Origin: Poa pratensis
Lineage: Eukaryota; Streptophyta; Magnoliopsida; Poales; Poaceae
Reading direction: 5' to 3'
NCBI GenBank assembly: GCA_947311845.1
Contig: CAMZMU010000034.1
Location: forward strand, 90,214,723 to 90,278,722
Length of the DNA: 64,000 bases
Both the position numbers and the translations under genes were made by a program. The notes below the pieces were generated by a model. It did not search any database. It saw only the letters and a program-made list of their open reading frames with translations, and was not told the DNA's origin. This document shows positions 22,877-34,665 of this stretch, in pieces; the stretch's first letter is position 1, and each line of letters starts with the position of its first letter.

Positions 22877-24610
22877 TGATGCATGTAAAATGCATACATG
22901 AACTTTGCATTATATTACTTATATTTCAATCATATTTGCATCATATAAGGGTTATATCATTGTTTTATATTGATTTTGGGAATATTTCATTGTTTCCCTA
23001 TTTTTCTGGAATTAACCCTGCACAGGCAGAAAACCCTATTTTCTATATTTTGATGTTTCAGGGACCCAAACGACGTCCAAATGACCTAAAATTTACGAGC
23101 ATCAGTTTTTGGAAGGAACAAAGCGTGGAGCGAAGGAAGCGAACAAACGGAGGCCCGAGGGCCAAGAGTGGGCCCACGCGGCCAGATTCCTTGGCCGCGT
23201 GGGACCCACATCTGGGCCTCGTGCTCCGTTGCCGTCGATCTTTTTTCCCGAGCCTCCGTCTTGACCTAAAAACGACTATAAAAATAGTCCCCGACGCCCT
23301 TCGGAAAGGAGCGCCGCAGAAACACAGAAACCACGAAACAGAGACCTGGAGTTGCAGATTGGAGGGGGAAAACTCCGGCGGGGCGCTGCCGGCGTGGTCT
23401 CCATCTTCTCCAACGACTTCTCCACCGTCTCCATGATGAAGAGGGAGTAGTCCACCCCTGGACTATGGGTTTGTGGAAGTAACTTATGTATCTCTCCTCT
23501 CTTGAGCTTCACTAATTAGTACCGTATGAGCTGCTGAACATGATTACGGTCATCTATGTAATACCTTTGTGGTGGATCTTTTTATGAGTTAATATATGTT
23601 TGAGATTGCAATAGTTTTGTTTCAGTTATGAAAGTAGATGCATATTATGTACCCCGTTCTTGTTTACTTGTATGATCAAGCATGTGTATGAGAGCGTGTG
23701 AGGGGGAACGTGTGCATTAGTTGGAGTAACGGGGGGGGCTAGTGCGGTGAACGTGAGAGAAAGTTCCGCGATCCACTTGGGTGTTTTACCTTACTTTGTT
23801 GCCTCACTAGGGATAAAGAAAAATACCTTGCTACCGGAGATGTGGGTGTGACCATTGCCACTACTCCATGACTAGATCTAGCATGTTCTTATTTTAACTT
23901 CATGTCATGAACTTAATGCTATGCTCTGATTTATCTTAATTACTAAGGTGTTATGATTTAGTTCGCATCTTGGTGGAGTATAAGAGAGATTAATAAACAA
24001 AAGATCTCTATGTTAGGACGTGATGCCCATATAATTAGTAACTTGTCATGAAACCTTTTTGTTGCAATCTCATATGTCAATTCTAGTGTTCCATTGTCTA
24101 CCACTTTATTAAAGAGAGAGTGCATTTGTGAAACCATGAACCCCGGTCCATTTTTAATCATAAGAAACACCTTTCCAACAACTTTTATCCACTTTACATT
24201 TTCTGCCATTTAAAAATCCGAAAATACAAAAACACTTTTACATCTTGCATTCACAATACAAAACCCAAAAATATCATCCATCATTGTTTCCACCATCCTT
24301 GCATATTTATTTACATCATTGCATATTTATTTACTGTTTTGCATTCATTATTTTTATATCATTCTCACACCTTGTGCTTGACAACCACTAGGTGAGGTTG
24401 AGGGCACAAACAATTTACTTTGTTTTGTAGGTTTTCAAGAGAAGGATAAGAAGATAAATCTTTCACTACTGATTCCCCGAGAGTTCGATATTAAACCCTC
24501 GAGTCACCCCTCGTGGGGAAAACCGTCTTTCCTATACTATACACTCTGCACTTGGAGTCTCAACCTAACCCATATTCTTTTGACGCAGGTAACTACGTCA
24601 AGGGCCATCA
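22877..24610 (+). repeat. 3' LTR, copy 2 (1734 bases)
   Basis: Complete LTR with a TATA-like ACTATAAAAATAGTC near 23272-23288. It matches the minus-strand LTR at 61918-63649 along its whole length. Confidence 0.92.
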
Positions 24611-24615
24611 GGGGG

Positions 24616-25527
24616 TGCTAGGCTGCTAAGGAAAACAGAGGAGGGATTGCATGCAGATGCACGGAAGGGAACGTGGTTGGCACGAAGATATTAGTAATTA
24701 AAGCTCGTATGGTTCGCAAATTCCTTTATCTGTTCTGCCATGCTATACATAATCGTGCGATGCCTGGTCTGTGGTCTCATTTCTTCGTCTCACGATCTGC
24801 TATGAACATGATTCAAGAAGTCATCCCTAGATTTCGCCGCGGCGCTCGAGTAAACTCCTTTCGAGTCTCGACTCGTGGAATGGAAGGAGACGACTCTATC
24901 TCTGCCGGACGCCATCCGCACGCACTGACAGGAAGCCGCACGCACCCACCGCCACCGGCCCCAGGCAGATGAAATCGCGTCAGCGTCTTGCAGACTTTCT
25001 CTTGCTAACCACGTTGACCTACCCAGATTAATTTGGTGGTCTCACACGAGTCGATCACTAGTCACGCCTGGTGCGCCTGAAGCCCTGAACACAAGGAATT
25101 TACGGTCAGTTAACTTTCGACGTCTCGTCGTCGACGGCAAGGTGCAAGCACACCAGGTGTATTTGTATGTACCAAGCTGTGAGCCTGTGATCCTAGTTTC
25201 TCAAGAGGAACGGCCGGCCTCCCTGCGCGCGTATTTTTCTGGACAACGTGACTTCACATAGTCAATGAGGAACCCTAACCCAGAACGAGCTATCGATCCA
25301 TACCAGCAGAAAGAAAAACCTAGCCGCCGCCGCTGCCACCACTTCCGCCTCCACCATAGATCGGTTCCTCCTCCTCCGTCCGGCCTCGTCGGTGACGCGA
25401 GGGGTGGGGAACCCGATCTATGGTTGGAGTTCTTAATAAAAGTAGTGTTTTCAGTAGATTGGATTAGGGTTTTGGTGCCGTCTTCTTCATCAATGCAGTT
25501 TTCATCATCTACAATAAGCAATCTTCG
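24616..25527. other. Host flank without a recognised gene
   Basis: This was the upstream sequence of the F-box gene before the LTR insertion, so its first few hundred bases may hold the old promoter. Further right, around 25260-25480, the minus strand has a CTAGGTTTTTC / GGGTTAGGGTTCC leader-like composition, but no convincing coding frame. Confidence 0.5.
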
Positions 25528-28500
25528 TGTAGCGTACCTGCACTTAGAAATTGGCAAGGTACCTGTGTATAGTGCAAACCCCAGGATCGTTTCATTTGCA
25601 CACACAGTTTAAGACGAATATCACAACATTGTATCATTATTACACGGATGATCCAGTACTTGGTAAAATAAATGGTTCAATACATCTTTGCATAGCCCAA
25701 GGCTAGCTTGAAATAATAAAGCAGCGGAAATTTATTCTTCATGGAGTCTCCATCATCTTCATGCGCCACAGGCGAACATGTTGGTTGCAGACTCGAAACC
25801 CTTAACGTAAACTCACTCGTCGTCAGAACAATCTGCAACAAATAAATTTTTGCAACAGAGTGGGTCAGAACCATTAAAAATGGAACTGGCAAGTGACACT
25901 ATGTGGACACTTAGTGGAATAACTCTAATAACCTATATGCATATTTGGCTGGTGGAGTTCAAGGCTAATTTGCATAAAGCCAAATTTTCCTATCTCTTTA
26001 TAAAACACTTTTCTTTTGTCAAAACAGGTATGGCATGAAAACCACCCTCTTGTCTACCTTTGTTCAACCTTCAAAATTTTAACTTGAGAAATTGGAATGT
26101 CGGGAGCCTCCGTTGACGTCCTTGATCAGTTGCTCAAATTGTCCGTAACCGGGGACACGGCTAAGTACTTAGTTTTAACTCTCGAGAGGGTGTGCACTTT
26201 CACCACGAGACTCAAACAACCCTTCTGTCCTTGACCCTCATATAGTGAAAAGGAAAGGAGAAGCCTGAGACGAGACCTTTGGAGAAAAGTCAAGGCAGAG
26301 CCATTATACCACGTGGCTGCACTGGAAGCATCTTCACTTGGAGAAAACGTTGGTCCCTTTGTTCCTGGGTGGCCGTCCTCAAGTGAACTCTCAGGTAAGA
26401 ACCCCCACATACCATGGTCCTAAGTATAGTAAACTATCTTAGGTGAAAACCCCCATGAACATGGTCCTGAGTAGACACTCAACTCATACATCCAATCAAT
26501 CCCAAATCCACCCAGGTGTTTCATTTAACTTTAGTAGAAATTAGCCTCTTCAATAAAACATCATTTGCATAGCTTCAATATTTCTACTAAGTTATCATAG
26601 GATGCTAGACAACTAGTAAAAGGATATAGTGTAGTTTCAGCATAGCAATACTATCCAACACATGCTTATAGAAAATACACTAAGTCATGCATAGGTAAAA
26701 TACATAGGAAAATTCATGAGGGTGTGCCACTTGCCTTGGCAACAGGGAGAGCAGGAGTAGCAGTTGCAAAAGCCTTCGTCTCTCTTCGAGGTTTCTAACA
26801 CATCAAACAAGCCACAATAAACATGCAATCATACCAACAACTTTTTAAGAAAAATATGCCATGCATGATATGCAAAGAATACTCTAAGAAAATATGACAT
26901 GCATGATGTGCAAAACAACTTGAGTAACATGGACAAAATAACTTAATCAAGTTAGCTAGGTCAAGGTCAAGGTTAGGCAAAATAAACTTGATATAATCCA
27001 CTTAAATTGGTGGTATTGTCGCCCCAAGTCTTCACATGTTTGGTCTTCAAAGAATCCTCAACTAGCACTCTAGGGACTTAGTCATAAACACAAAGGACTT
27101 GGTCTATGTCCAAAGTGAAAGACAGAATTAGGAAGAAAGAAAAAGGATAGAAGAGAGAAGGGGTAGTTGGTCTTCAAGGATCATCTTTAATCTTCCTTGT
27201 CATTCCTTCCTTGGTGTGGTGGCTCCATTGCTTCTTGTAGGACTTGATGATTTTGCAGACTTCATCATTTGGTACCACCAGGGCTGGTCTTAATTTTAAC
27301 TTGCTACACCACCAAGTCAAATGGAGAGGAAATAAAATGAAAGAAAGACTTAGAGAAAAATAGGTGGTTGGTCTTCTTGAAGTTCCTCTTGATTTTCTTC
27401 TAAGTACTTTTACTTCTTAGAGATGCTTCTGGAGTCTGTTTTCTTGGTTAAGTCCTTCATTGGCCTTCCAGCTTCATGTTGAGAAACCCAAGGATGACAA
27501 AATAATTTATAAGGAAAGTACACCATTTAGAAGATGCTAAATTTTACTAAGGAAATACTTAACCAATTTTAAAATGCCAAATGTTTCTAAGGAAAAATAT
27601 TGGCAAAAAGAGTTATCAAAATATTTTCTAAGGAAAATGATATTGTTGAGAGGCCATATTTTCTAACTACCTTGTCATGCATCTCAACCTTCCAAAATAT
27701 CACTAAGTTAATATATAGCTCGAATAAGTGAAGAAAAATAACTTTTAAACATTAAGTATTATTAAAAATCCTCCTAAAAAGAGGATAAATACAAATAAAT
27801 AGAAAATTCGCCAAAAATAATCTACAAAAATATTATGATGGTTCCTACAACCAAGTATTAATTAAACAAAGTTATAGCAATTGGATTTGCCCAAAAATAA
27901 TTTTTAAAACTCAAGTTAAGTCAAATTTACTTAAACAAACAAATTTAAAATTTGAACCAATTTGAATTTGTCAAAACATAAATTTAACTATGCCAAAAGT
28001 TTCTACATGTCATAAGCTTTCCAAAAATATAAAGTTTGCAAAAATTGGCCGAGCCAATAAAAATTACTAATAGATCTAATCTACAGGAACTAAACTGCAA
28101 GAACCGCTAAAAAGAAAATAAAACAGAAAAATCCCTGGAGCTGCTGGTCCACGCGGCGGCGTCTGATTGGTGCTCTTCATCGACGTGGGAAGATGCGGGC
28201 ACGGGCGGACGGACGCGGACGGACGTGGACGTGGGCGGACGGCGCTTCGCGGGCACGCGGCGACGTGGCATCTCCGGATTCGCTGATACCCCTTCGCACT
28301 GACGGATCTAACAGGATCCGTTGGATCTAGATCCAACGACCTAGATCGCATTGACCAAAAACTAGCGGCGCTACTCGCCGGACTTATGCCGGTGACCTAA
28401 CATCTACGGTGGCACCATCGCCGGCGTCGAGCAACGCGTGCAAGGTGAGGGGTTTGGGAAGGGGTTCCGTAACCACTGGATGCGGGAAGTCGAGGCGAGC

Positions 28501-29630
28501 TTGATGGCGAGGTCGGGGGTCGCGGGCGTGCTCTGCTTCTCCCTCTAGTGCTCGCTGGAGTAGAGGACGGCGGCGAATTGCTTCGGTTGAGGACGGGCGC
28601 GTCGATTCCGCTGCGAAATAAAATACCGCAAAATTTCAGAAGATGCGCCAGGGGAGAGAAAGTGGATGGAGCAGAGAGGATGGCTCGGGGTCGACCACGT
28701 TCGCCGGAATTGAAGAAGGTTGCCGGCGGCAGTGACGGACGGCGGCGGAGCAATGTGGGTGGCCTGGTAGCGGAGGAGCGGTGGAAAGTGGGGCAAAAGA
28801 GAGAGGGAGGGTCGGGCTTTATATGGGGGCGAGTATGCAGCGAATCTACGAGCAAATCGCAACGGATTGCTCCGATCTTTTCTAGGTTTCGGAGAGTTCG
28901 TTCTCCCACGATTTGGGGATAGGGATGACAGGTGGGGCCCGGGTGTCAGCGAGAGAGAGAGGTGTTGGGCTGCTGGGCTGCTATCCGCTGCGTGTGCGAG
29001 AGAGAAAAGGATGGGCTTGGCCCAGTTGGGCTAGGTTCGCATTTTTTTCCTGTTCTCTTTTCCTTTTCTAATTTCTGAAAACTTTTGTAACTTTTGATTT
29101 ATAAATTCAAATCAATTCAAACCAACTCCTATAGTTTTGTAAAATCAAAGTCTTTGTTTTGAAACCTTCGAATAAAATTTTAAATATTATTTTATCACAA
29201 GAATTTTTGAAATGTGGTAAAAAGGAATTTTGAAACTTAATGTCTATTTTAAAATATAGGTTTTGGAACACAAAATTTGTTTCTTAAATAAAACACCACA
29301 CAAGTGAATTTGGGATTAAAATATTTTCTAAACAAGTACCATCAAGTCATAGCCAAAATTTGAATAGAACAAATAAAACAATAAAAGTCCAATGAATATA
29401 TAGGGCATAACTTTCTTAAATATGTTTTCCAGTGGAATTATAATTCTCACTTTTGAAGTATCCAAATGCAACAATGCAATAAGATGATGAATGCATGCAT
29501 GATTGTTTTCTTTTCAAAGCAAAATACATGTCAGGTATGCCATCGGAAGAAATAAGTGCATCATAGTTCACATTCCCTCTTGGAATAGTGAACATAACAA
29601 TAGTAAGTGTTGGGGTCACCCAACCCAGTA
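25528..29630 (-). mobile_element. Probable solo long LTR (about 4.1 kb)
   Basis: On the minus strand the region reads like one long LTR. A TATA-like CATATAAAGC lies near 28817-28826 with a GC-rich downstream part. There is an AT-rich, A-rich body without frames (26.5-28.05 kb). The 3' part ends near 25528 with CTAAGTGCAGGTACGCTACA. No primer-binding site follows on the left, and no second LTR copy is in the window, so it is best explained as a solo LTR or a truncated element. The right border (about 29.6 kb, near GTTGGGGTCACCCA) is uncertain and no target duplication was identified. The family is not named. Confidence 0.5.
28817..28826 (-). promoter_or_regulatory. TATA-like element in the long LTR
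   Basis: CATATAAAGC on the minus strand, at the GC-rich/AT-rich transition and followed by a CCGACCCTCCCTCTCTC-type pyrimidine stretch, as in many plant LTR promoters. Confidence 0.4.
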
Positions 29631-29829
29631 AATCATCTAGTGAAGATTCTCTTACTTCTTAAGTAAATAGATCTTCTTCCATAAGGAGTTTGTACTCCTC
29701 CATTGATCCGATGCCGAATGGAATAAATTCCATACCAGCTTGCCAAGCATCTGCAGATGCCAGTTATTAGCTGAAATGTCTTTCTCTACTATTATACGCG
29801 CGCGTGATTTCTCCCCTTGCCTGCGCGAT

Positions 29830-31060
29830 TCTTCTCACACAGAATAGGGCTCCTCTGCTAACCTTCGGATCTACCCGAATAGCTATACAAGCTGAACACA
29901 GTTTCCCATTTCCTGTCGGAAACGTTAAACACATGTCTTTCATTGCTTGCTTCGCTATTCTGTTCGGGTGAGTCCTTGGCCCCTTCGGAGGTCCTGCGGT
30001 TTTGTTTATGCTCCGCAGGAACCTGCTTTGTCGTACAGGTCTGACATCAGTCCTATTAAACCGATGTCATGATATGCTTTTCTTCGACAAGCGATAGCGA
30101 TACTTTGATTGAATAATTTAATGATTGAGTTGCCCTGATGTTACTGTACAGCGATATAGGGTAGTGGCAATTCCTTGGTTTATTTCGAGGAGAACCGATT
30201 CGATCATGAAATAGAGCGAGTCGTTCGAGTCGAGAAGCAGGAATCACGTCTAACTCAAAAGAGTGACGTTATTCCGAATCCCGCAACGCAACATAGATGA
30301 AGAGTGGCAGTCAAAAGACTCTACTCGAATCATGTTGCAAAGCAAGAGTAGTGCGACTGGTAGGACGAGCACTACTCGATACCGAAACAAGAGGAGTACC
30401 TTTTCAAAATAAGTAGGACTCCTCGATAAGCACCACGAAGTGCCGCGGTGCCCGGGCACACTGCAGGTGGAAGCCCGCCGCGCAGGCGCCGAGCCCGGAA
30501 GTAAAAGATATCTGTCTTCTGTCTTCCGTTATGTCTTGTCTTGTGTTGTTTTCCTTTGTCTTTTGTTTCTGTTGTGCTTGACGATGAGTGTAGCGTAGGG
30601 ACAAACAAGTCCTGAATTGAATGCAGGAAGTGGGAGCCAAGACTCTGAGCTCTGACGGCTAGGAAGAGCGAAAGTCTGCAGTCGAGACATCTATCTAGCA
30701 AGTAAAAGTAAAGTCTACTTGCGTAATGTCTCGAGCAGTGGAGATTGCCTCAATCGCAACGACCCGAAGGGCCTCCCTCCCTCTACGAGGGTCCTGCATT
30801 CAATGAGGGAATTGTTTTCATGTAGCGGAGGGAAGAGGAGAGCTTTCCCGGCTTCCGTTTATAGTTTAGTCTTGTCTTTTCTTGTCTGTTGTCTTGTGAT
30901 GCAGTACTTTCCTGTTCCAGTTGTTTACTGTTCGTTAAGGAGCTGGGCACGCTGCAGGCGCTTCCGGAAAGGCGAGCACGTTATTTATTCGTTGTCGGAG
31001 CCCCTTGCTAGGGCTCCGGGTAGTAGTTTTCAAAACTTTTAAATTTTTCTGATTTTCAAC
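29830..31060. other. Probable mitochondrial DNA insertion (NUMT)
   Basis: Base composition and texture change sharply. The stretch is moderately GC, has no transposon hallmarks, and has many purine-rich short motifs (GAGCGAGTCGTTCGAGTCGAG-like, CTTGCTAGGGCTCCGG, AAGTAAAAGTAAAGTC) typical of non-coding plant mitochondrial DNA. I cannot assign a mitochondrial gene. The call rests on style rather than on a recognised coding sequence. Confidence 0.45.
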
Positions 31061-31084
31061 TTTTTGAAAAACTTGTAATGTTAC

Positions 31085-31638
31085 ATTCGGTCCTTTCTTC
31101 GACGACGAGATCTTCTTCCCGGCGTCAATGGTGGTGCTGTAAGATTAAATTTGTCTAGTTTTGATCCTTCAGATCTTGCTTCGCCGGATCGATTTTGGAA
31201 CTTTTCTTGTGGTTGCCGCGAGGATTGTCCTCCCAATATTTATCCTGGCTGCTACGTCCTTGACAATGGTGATTCATACTCTCGGCTCCCAGCGATGTCG
31301 ACCAAACTGTCCGGTTGTTATTCCCTGAAATATCGGTGGTGGTACTCTTGCCGATGTTGGTTGATTAACTTAATGGTTGTTTGCGTGCATGTAACCTTGG
31401 CATTGCGGCTCAAAATTATGGGAGAACCCTCGTTGGTACTCGCAGGTCTGTGGATTGGTCTCTTTGTCGTTCTACGGCTAACTTCAGAAAAGTACAAGAT
31501 TGTATCATGGAAGAAGAAAGAGTTTGAAGATTTGTTCCTTTCTTTTAGACTTTAATTTATAATCGCTGTAGTCAGCTCATGTATCTCTACCATGTACTAT
31601 TCGCTGCAATAATATATGGTATTAGTTGTCAAAAAAAA
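31085..31638 (+). mobile_element. Probable non-LTR retroelement 3' end with poly-A
   Basis: A T/G-rich stretch without a long open frame ends with CAATAATATATGGTATTAG, TTGTC and nine or more A at 31630-31638. This is the usual look of a LINE 3' untranslated end in grasses. The 5' end and target duplication were not found; it could also be the 3' end of a processed transcript. Confidence 0.4.
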
Positions 31639-31644
31639 ACGAGG

Positions 31645-32010
31645 AACCCTAACCCTAAGGAGCAAGAACTCCCAGATCCGCAAGGTATGGTCACCGAAAT
31701 TTCCCTTCTCTTTGTCCACCCATGCAACCTAGTGGCGTACATAGACGAGGAGGAGCGGCTGGCGGTGGGGATTCGTGTCGGGCTTCCCCTAACCCCTACC
31801 TTTTTGCAGGCCAGCGATGATGGCAGCGCTTCTTCGACAGCTTCTTCGACAGGGGCCAGGAGGATAGGAGGCTACGCGCTCCAGCGAACCTAGGCGGCGG
31901 CCACTTCACCGACTGTTGCGGAGGAGCGACGCCGTCTCATGCCAAGGCGCATGGCCACCGATACGGTATCGTCACCTCCAGAAATCGACCTCTTTTTTCC
32001 GAGATTTCCT
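31645..32010 (+). other. Possible 5' exons of an unknown gene
   Basis: Starts with a telo-box-like leader (AACCCTAACCC) after the poly-A. A possible donor CAAG/GTATGG lies at 31684 and a possible acceptor TTTTTGCAG at 31810. A start ATGATGGCAGC lies at about 31817, but it runs into a stop within about 16 codons unless a frameshift is allowed. It may be the 5' end of the gene whose 3' exons are at 34666-35068. I do not recognise a product. Confidence 0.3.
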
Positions 32011-32069
32011 TGAGCCATTTGTTTTGCTGCACGTATGCGCGGATCGATCTACCGAGCACAAGTGTTGAG

Positions 32070-32450
32070 ATTGTTGTTCTATTCCAGACTAGAGTAAGGT
32101 TGTGAGATTGTTAGAACTACCCAAGTAGCATCATTAGAGAAAAAACCTTGTATTAATTCCTGGTTTGGTTGATTTCTAGCCATTTTATTTTGCTGTATTG
32201 TCGAAACAGCAGCAAATGTTGAGGCTACTGTTCTATTCCAAACTAGAGCAAGGTTGTGAGATTATTAGAACCACCCAAGAAGCATCAGTAGAGAAAAACC
32301 TCGTCTTCCTGTTTGGTTTTCAGCCAGTTATTATGCTGCATAATTGAAACAGCAGCAAGTGTTGATGCTACTGTTCTATTCCAAACTAGAGCAAGGACGT
32401 GAGATTACTACAACTACCCAAGTAGCGTCATTAGAGAAACAACTTGTCTT
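32070..32450 (+). repeat. Three-copy tandem repeat, ~140-154 bases
   Basis: The core CTATTCCA.ACTAGAG.AAGG is followed by TGAGATT...ACC CAAG.AGC.TCA.TAGAG. It occurs at about 32079, 32233 and 32373 with AAACAGCAGCAA spacers. It lies in what would be an intron of the unknown plus-strand gene. Confidence 0.8.
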
Positions 32451-32683
32451 TCTGGTTTTGCAAATAACACCATATGAGAAGATTATTTCGTTGCTGCACT
32501 TCTGACATCTTGTTGCTTGATATAACTACTAATTCACTATTTCGTATGCAAGATCGACACTAGACTGACCACATCTTCCTTAGGCACTCTCGAATATCGA
32601 TCTGTGTAGAGTAAGGGAAGCCGTTCCAACAGCTCCACGACTGTGCCTTTCAATTGGCAGCCACCTCTTATATCTGCGCCTAA

Positions 32684-34560
32684 TCTCTACTATATAATAT
32701 GTCTTCAGGTGATGGTCTGTTTTTCAGTTTCTGATTTTGCCCTCCCACCAAATTACATATTATGCACTGATGCCATTATACCGTTTCGTTTCACCCATCG
32801 TCCTCTCGCCCGATAAATTCCCCTCCGTGCCTACGCTGCTTGTGCCCAAGCTCCCCTGCTGCCGGGAAGTTTGCGAGCGCCTCCGTCGTCCTCTCGCCCG
32901 CCGCCGCCAGGCCATACAGAATCACGTCTGCCCGTCCCGCAGTTGGCCGCCCCGCTCTACCTCCTCCAACGCTCCATGCCCCGCCCTGTCCCGCGTGCTC
33001 CGCCTGTTCCTCCCCCTACCAGATCAAAGTCACCGCGCCGCCCTTGCTCCTCCTCCCCATCAGAGACTCCACCGCGCCGCCGCTACTCCCCTCCCAGAGA
33101 GCCCTACCTGCAGCGGGCCACCCTAATCAGCGAAACCAAATCCCCTAAGATCTGATCCCAGCGCTCCTCTCCAACCTCCACCGGTGGTCCAGGGCGGGCT
33201 CCGGCAAGAAGGTTGCCGCCCCGCCGCGGTCCCTGGAGAGAGTCCGATACTGGTCCGATAGGAGCTTCGATGCTTTTTGGTTTTCTTCATCCCGTGGTGG
33301 CACGGGGGCGAGCAAGTGCTGCTCCCCTCTCGCCTGAGCACAGCGGCCGGCGCCGCTAGACCAATTCGTCACGGCTGCCTTGCGCCCTTGCACCCCGTCC
33401 AACGCGGACAGAACCAAATCCTCTTTCCCGAATCACCGCAGTCCACAGAAATCCTCTTTCCCGAATCACCGCAGTCTGCAGAGACCACCCTTGGCTCCTG
33501 AGTACAGTGGTTGTCAAATTCGACCGCATGTTGTGCTAGGTTCGTCTCAACAGATTTACTCTTTCGCTTCTGGTTTTGGTTCACTTTTCGTGTAGTAAAT
33601 GCAGGGGTTAACTGCTGAATTTCACATTTTCGTGTAAATACCTCTGCATCTCTCTCTGTTCATAGGTGTATCATTGTCCTGGGGAGACAAATACGAAGAT
33701 TGCGCGATCTGTGTACTGGTCAATAGCTTTCCCAGCTCGTAATGCGAGCCGCAACGGACAATCTGCATTCATACATGCTTCGAGTCAGTATCATCCAAGA
33801 ATTTTGATGTATTGTGTCTTCAAGAGACACATTTGAAGCCAACCTAATATAGTGGATTGCTTGTATATCATTGCGATGACTGTGTTTTTACTCCTTTTCA
33901 GGAGTGTGATGTTAACGATTTCCTGAACCTGATTGCACTGTATGACTATAGCAATTACTCATGCAGTTTCAGGGGCTGGAGTAATTTCAAGGGAATGGTG
34001 TTTTTTTTTGTGGACAAAGGGAATTGTATTTATGGGTTAATGCTTAAGACCTGCTTGACTTCGCTGCTTTAATAGATGTTCGCTTAACATATAAAAGTTG
34101 GTGCAAAGTCGGTCCTGACATGGTTTTGGTTGGTTGTACTAATAATCATAGGTAAAATCGATCACTCTGCAATACGGAATTGGCAGAGCATAACATGATC
34201 AGGCGGGCAGGGTAATCACTTTGGAGTTTGATAATCTTTACTTGGTCAATGTTTATGACCCAAATTATTGGCATTGTGTGGACTGGTAAGACTGATGTAA
34301 ATACAACAAGTGATTTTGCATGTTGATTTATTATCTTTGTATATCCATTAGGCGAACAAAGAAGTCCAAGAGTAAACATAGTATTTTGTACTTCCGTGAG
34401 GATTGTTGTATACTGAGACATGTTAGAGGAGTAAAATTTGGGTGAAACATACCATACTTCTAATGGTATATGATGATAAAACCAAAATTAGTGTAAACTT
34501 CAATTTTGTTAGATATTTGGTCTATGTTAGACCCGTTGCAACGCACGGGTAGTTTGCTAG
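32684..34560 (+). mobile_element. Non-autonomous Helitron
   Basis: Starts TCTCTACTATATAATATG after an A and ends TTTGCTAG before a T. This fits Helitron rules: 5' TC, 3' CTRR, insertion between A and T, no target duplication. A 3' hairpin CCCGTTGCAACGCACGGG sits about 11 bases from the end. No Rep/helicase gene is present. The first kilobase (32800-33500) is GC-rich and coding-like (Pro/Ala/Ser-rich frames), probably captured gene sequence, with no recognisable domain. Confidence 0.85.
33413..33483 (+). repeat. Short direct duplication inside the Helitron
   Basis: ATCCTCTTTCCCGAATCACC followed by GCAGTC is repeated twice in tandem (period about 33 bases). Confidence 0.75.
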
Positions 34561-34665
34561 TACAACATATTCTCTTAGTTATGCAATGTATATCGAATTG
34601 CCTGTTTATTATTATCAGCAGTTCACTGCTTTACTGAACTCGGATAATCTTGCATGTCTTTCTAG

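Larger units (their letters stand above)
18019..24610 (+). mobile_element. Non-autonomous gypsy-like LTR retrotransposon (gag-protease only), copy 2
   Basis: Ends TGATGCATG / GGGCCATCA with the GGGGG target duplication at 18014-18018 and 24611-24615. Layout is the same as copy 1: a 5' LTR cut at 18569, gag, protease, about 2.3 kb non-coding, polypurine block, full 3' LTR. The insertion separates the F-box start (17929) from its original upstream sequence, which now resumes at 24616. A third member of this family lies on the minus strand at 61918-64000. Confidence 0.92.
15259..24622. repeat. Copy 2 of the duplicated ~9.36-kb block
   Basis: Aligns end to end with 1-9356. Unlike copy 1 it is embedded in continuous sequence: its left side continues into the 5' half of the CACTA element, and its right side into about 0.9 kb of host flank. 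Confidence 0.95.

Noticed and set aside
24616..25527. Coding exon on the minus strand with Arg/Trp-rich translation
   Set aside because: The frame has no domain and reads like a GC-rich leader; not reported as a gene.
30719..31042. 107-codon plus-strand frame
   Set aside because: Lies in the mitochondrial-like stretch and has no recognisable domain; codon use looks non-coding.
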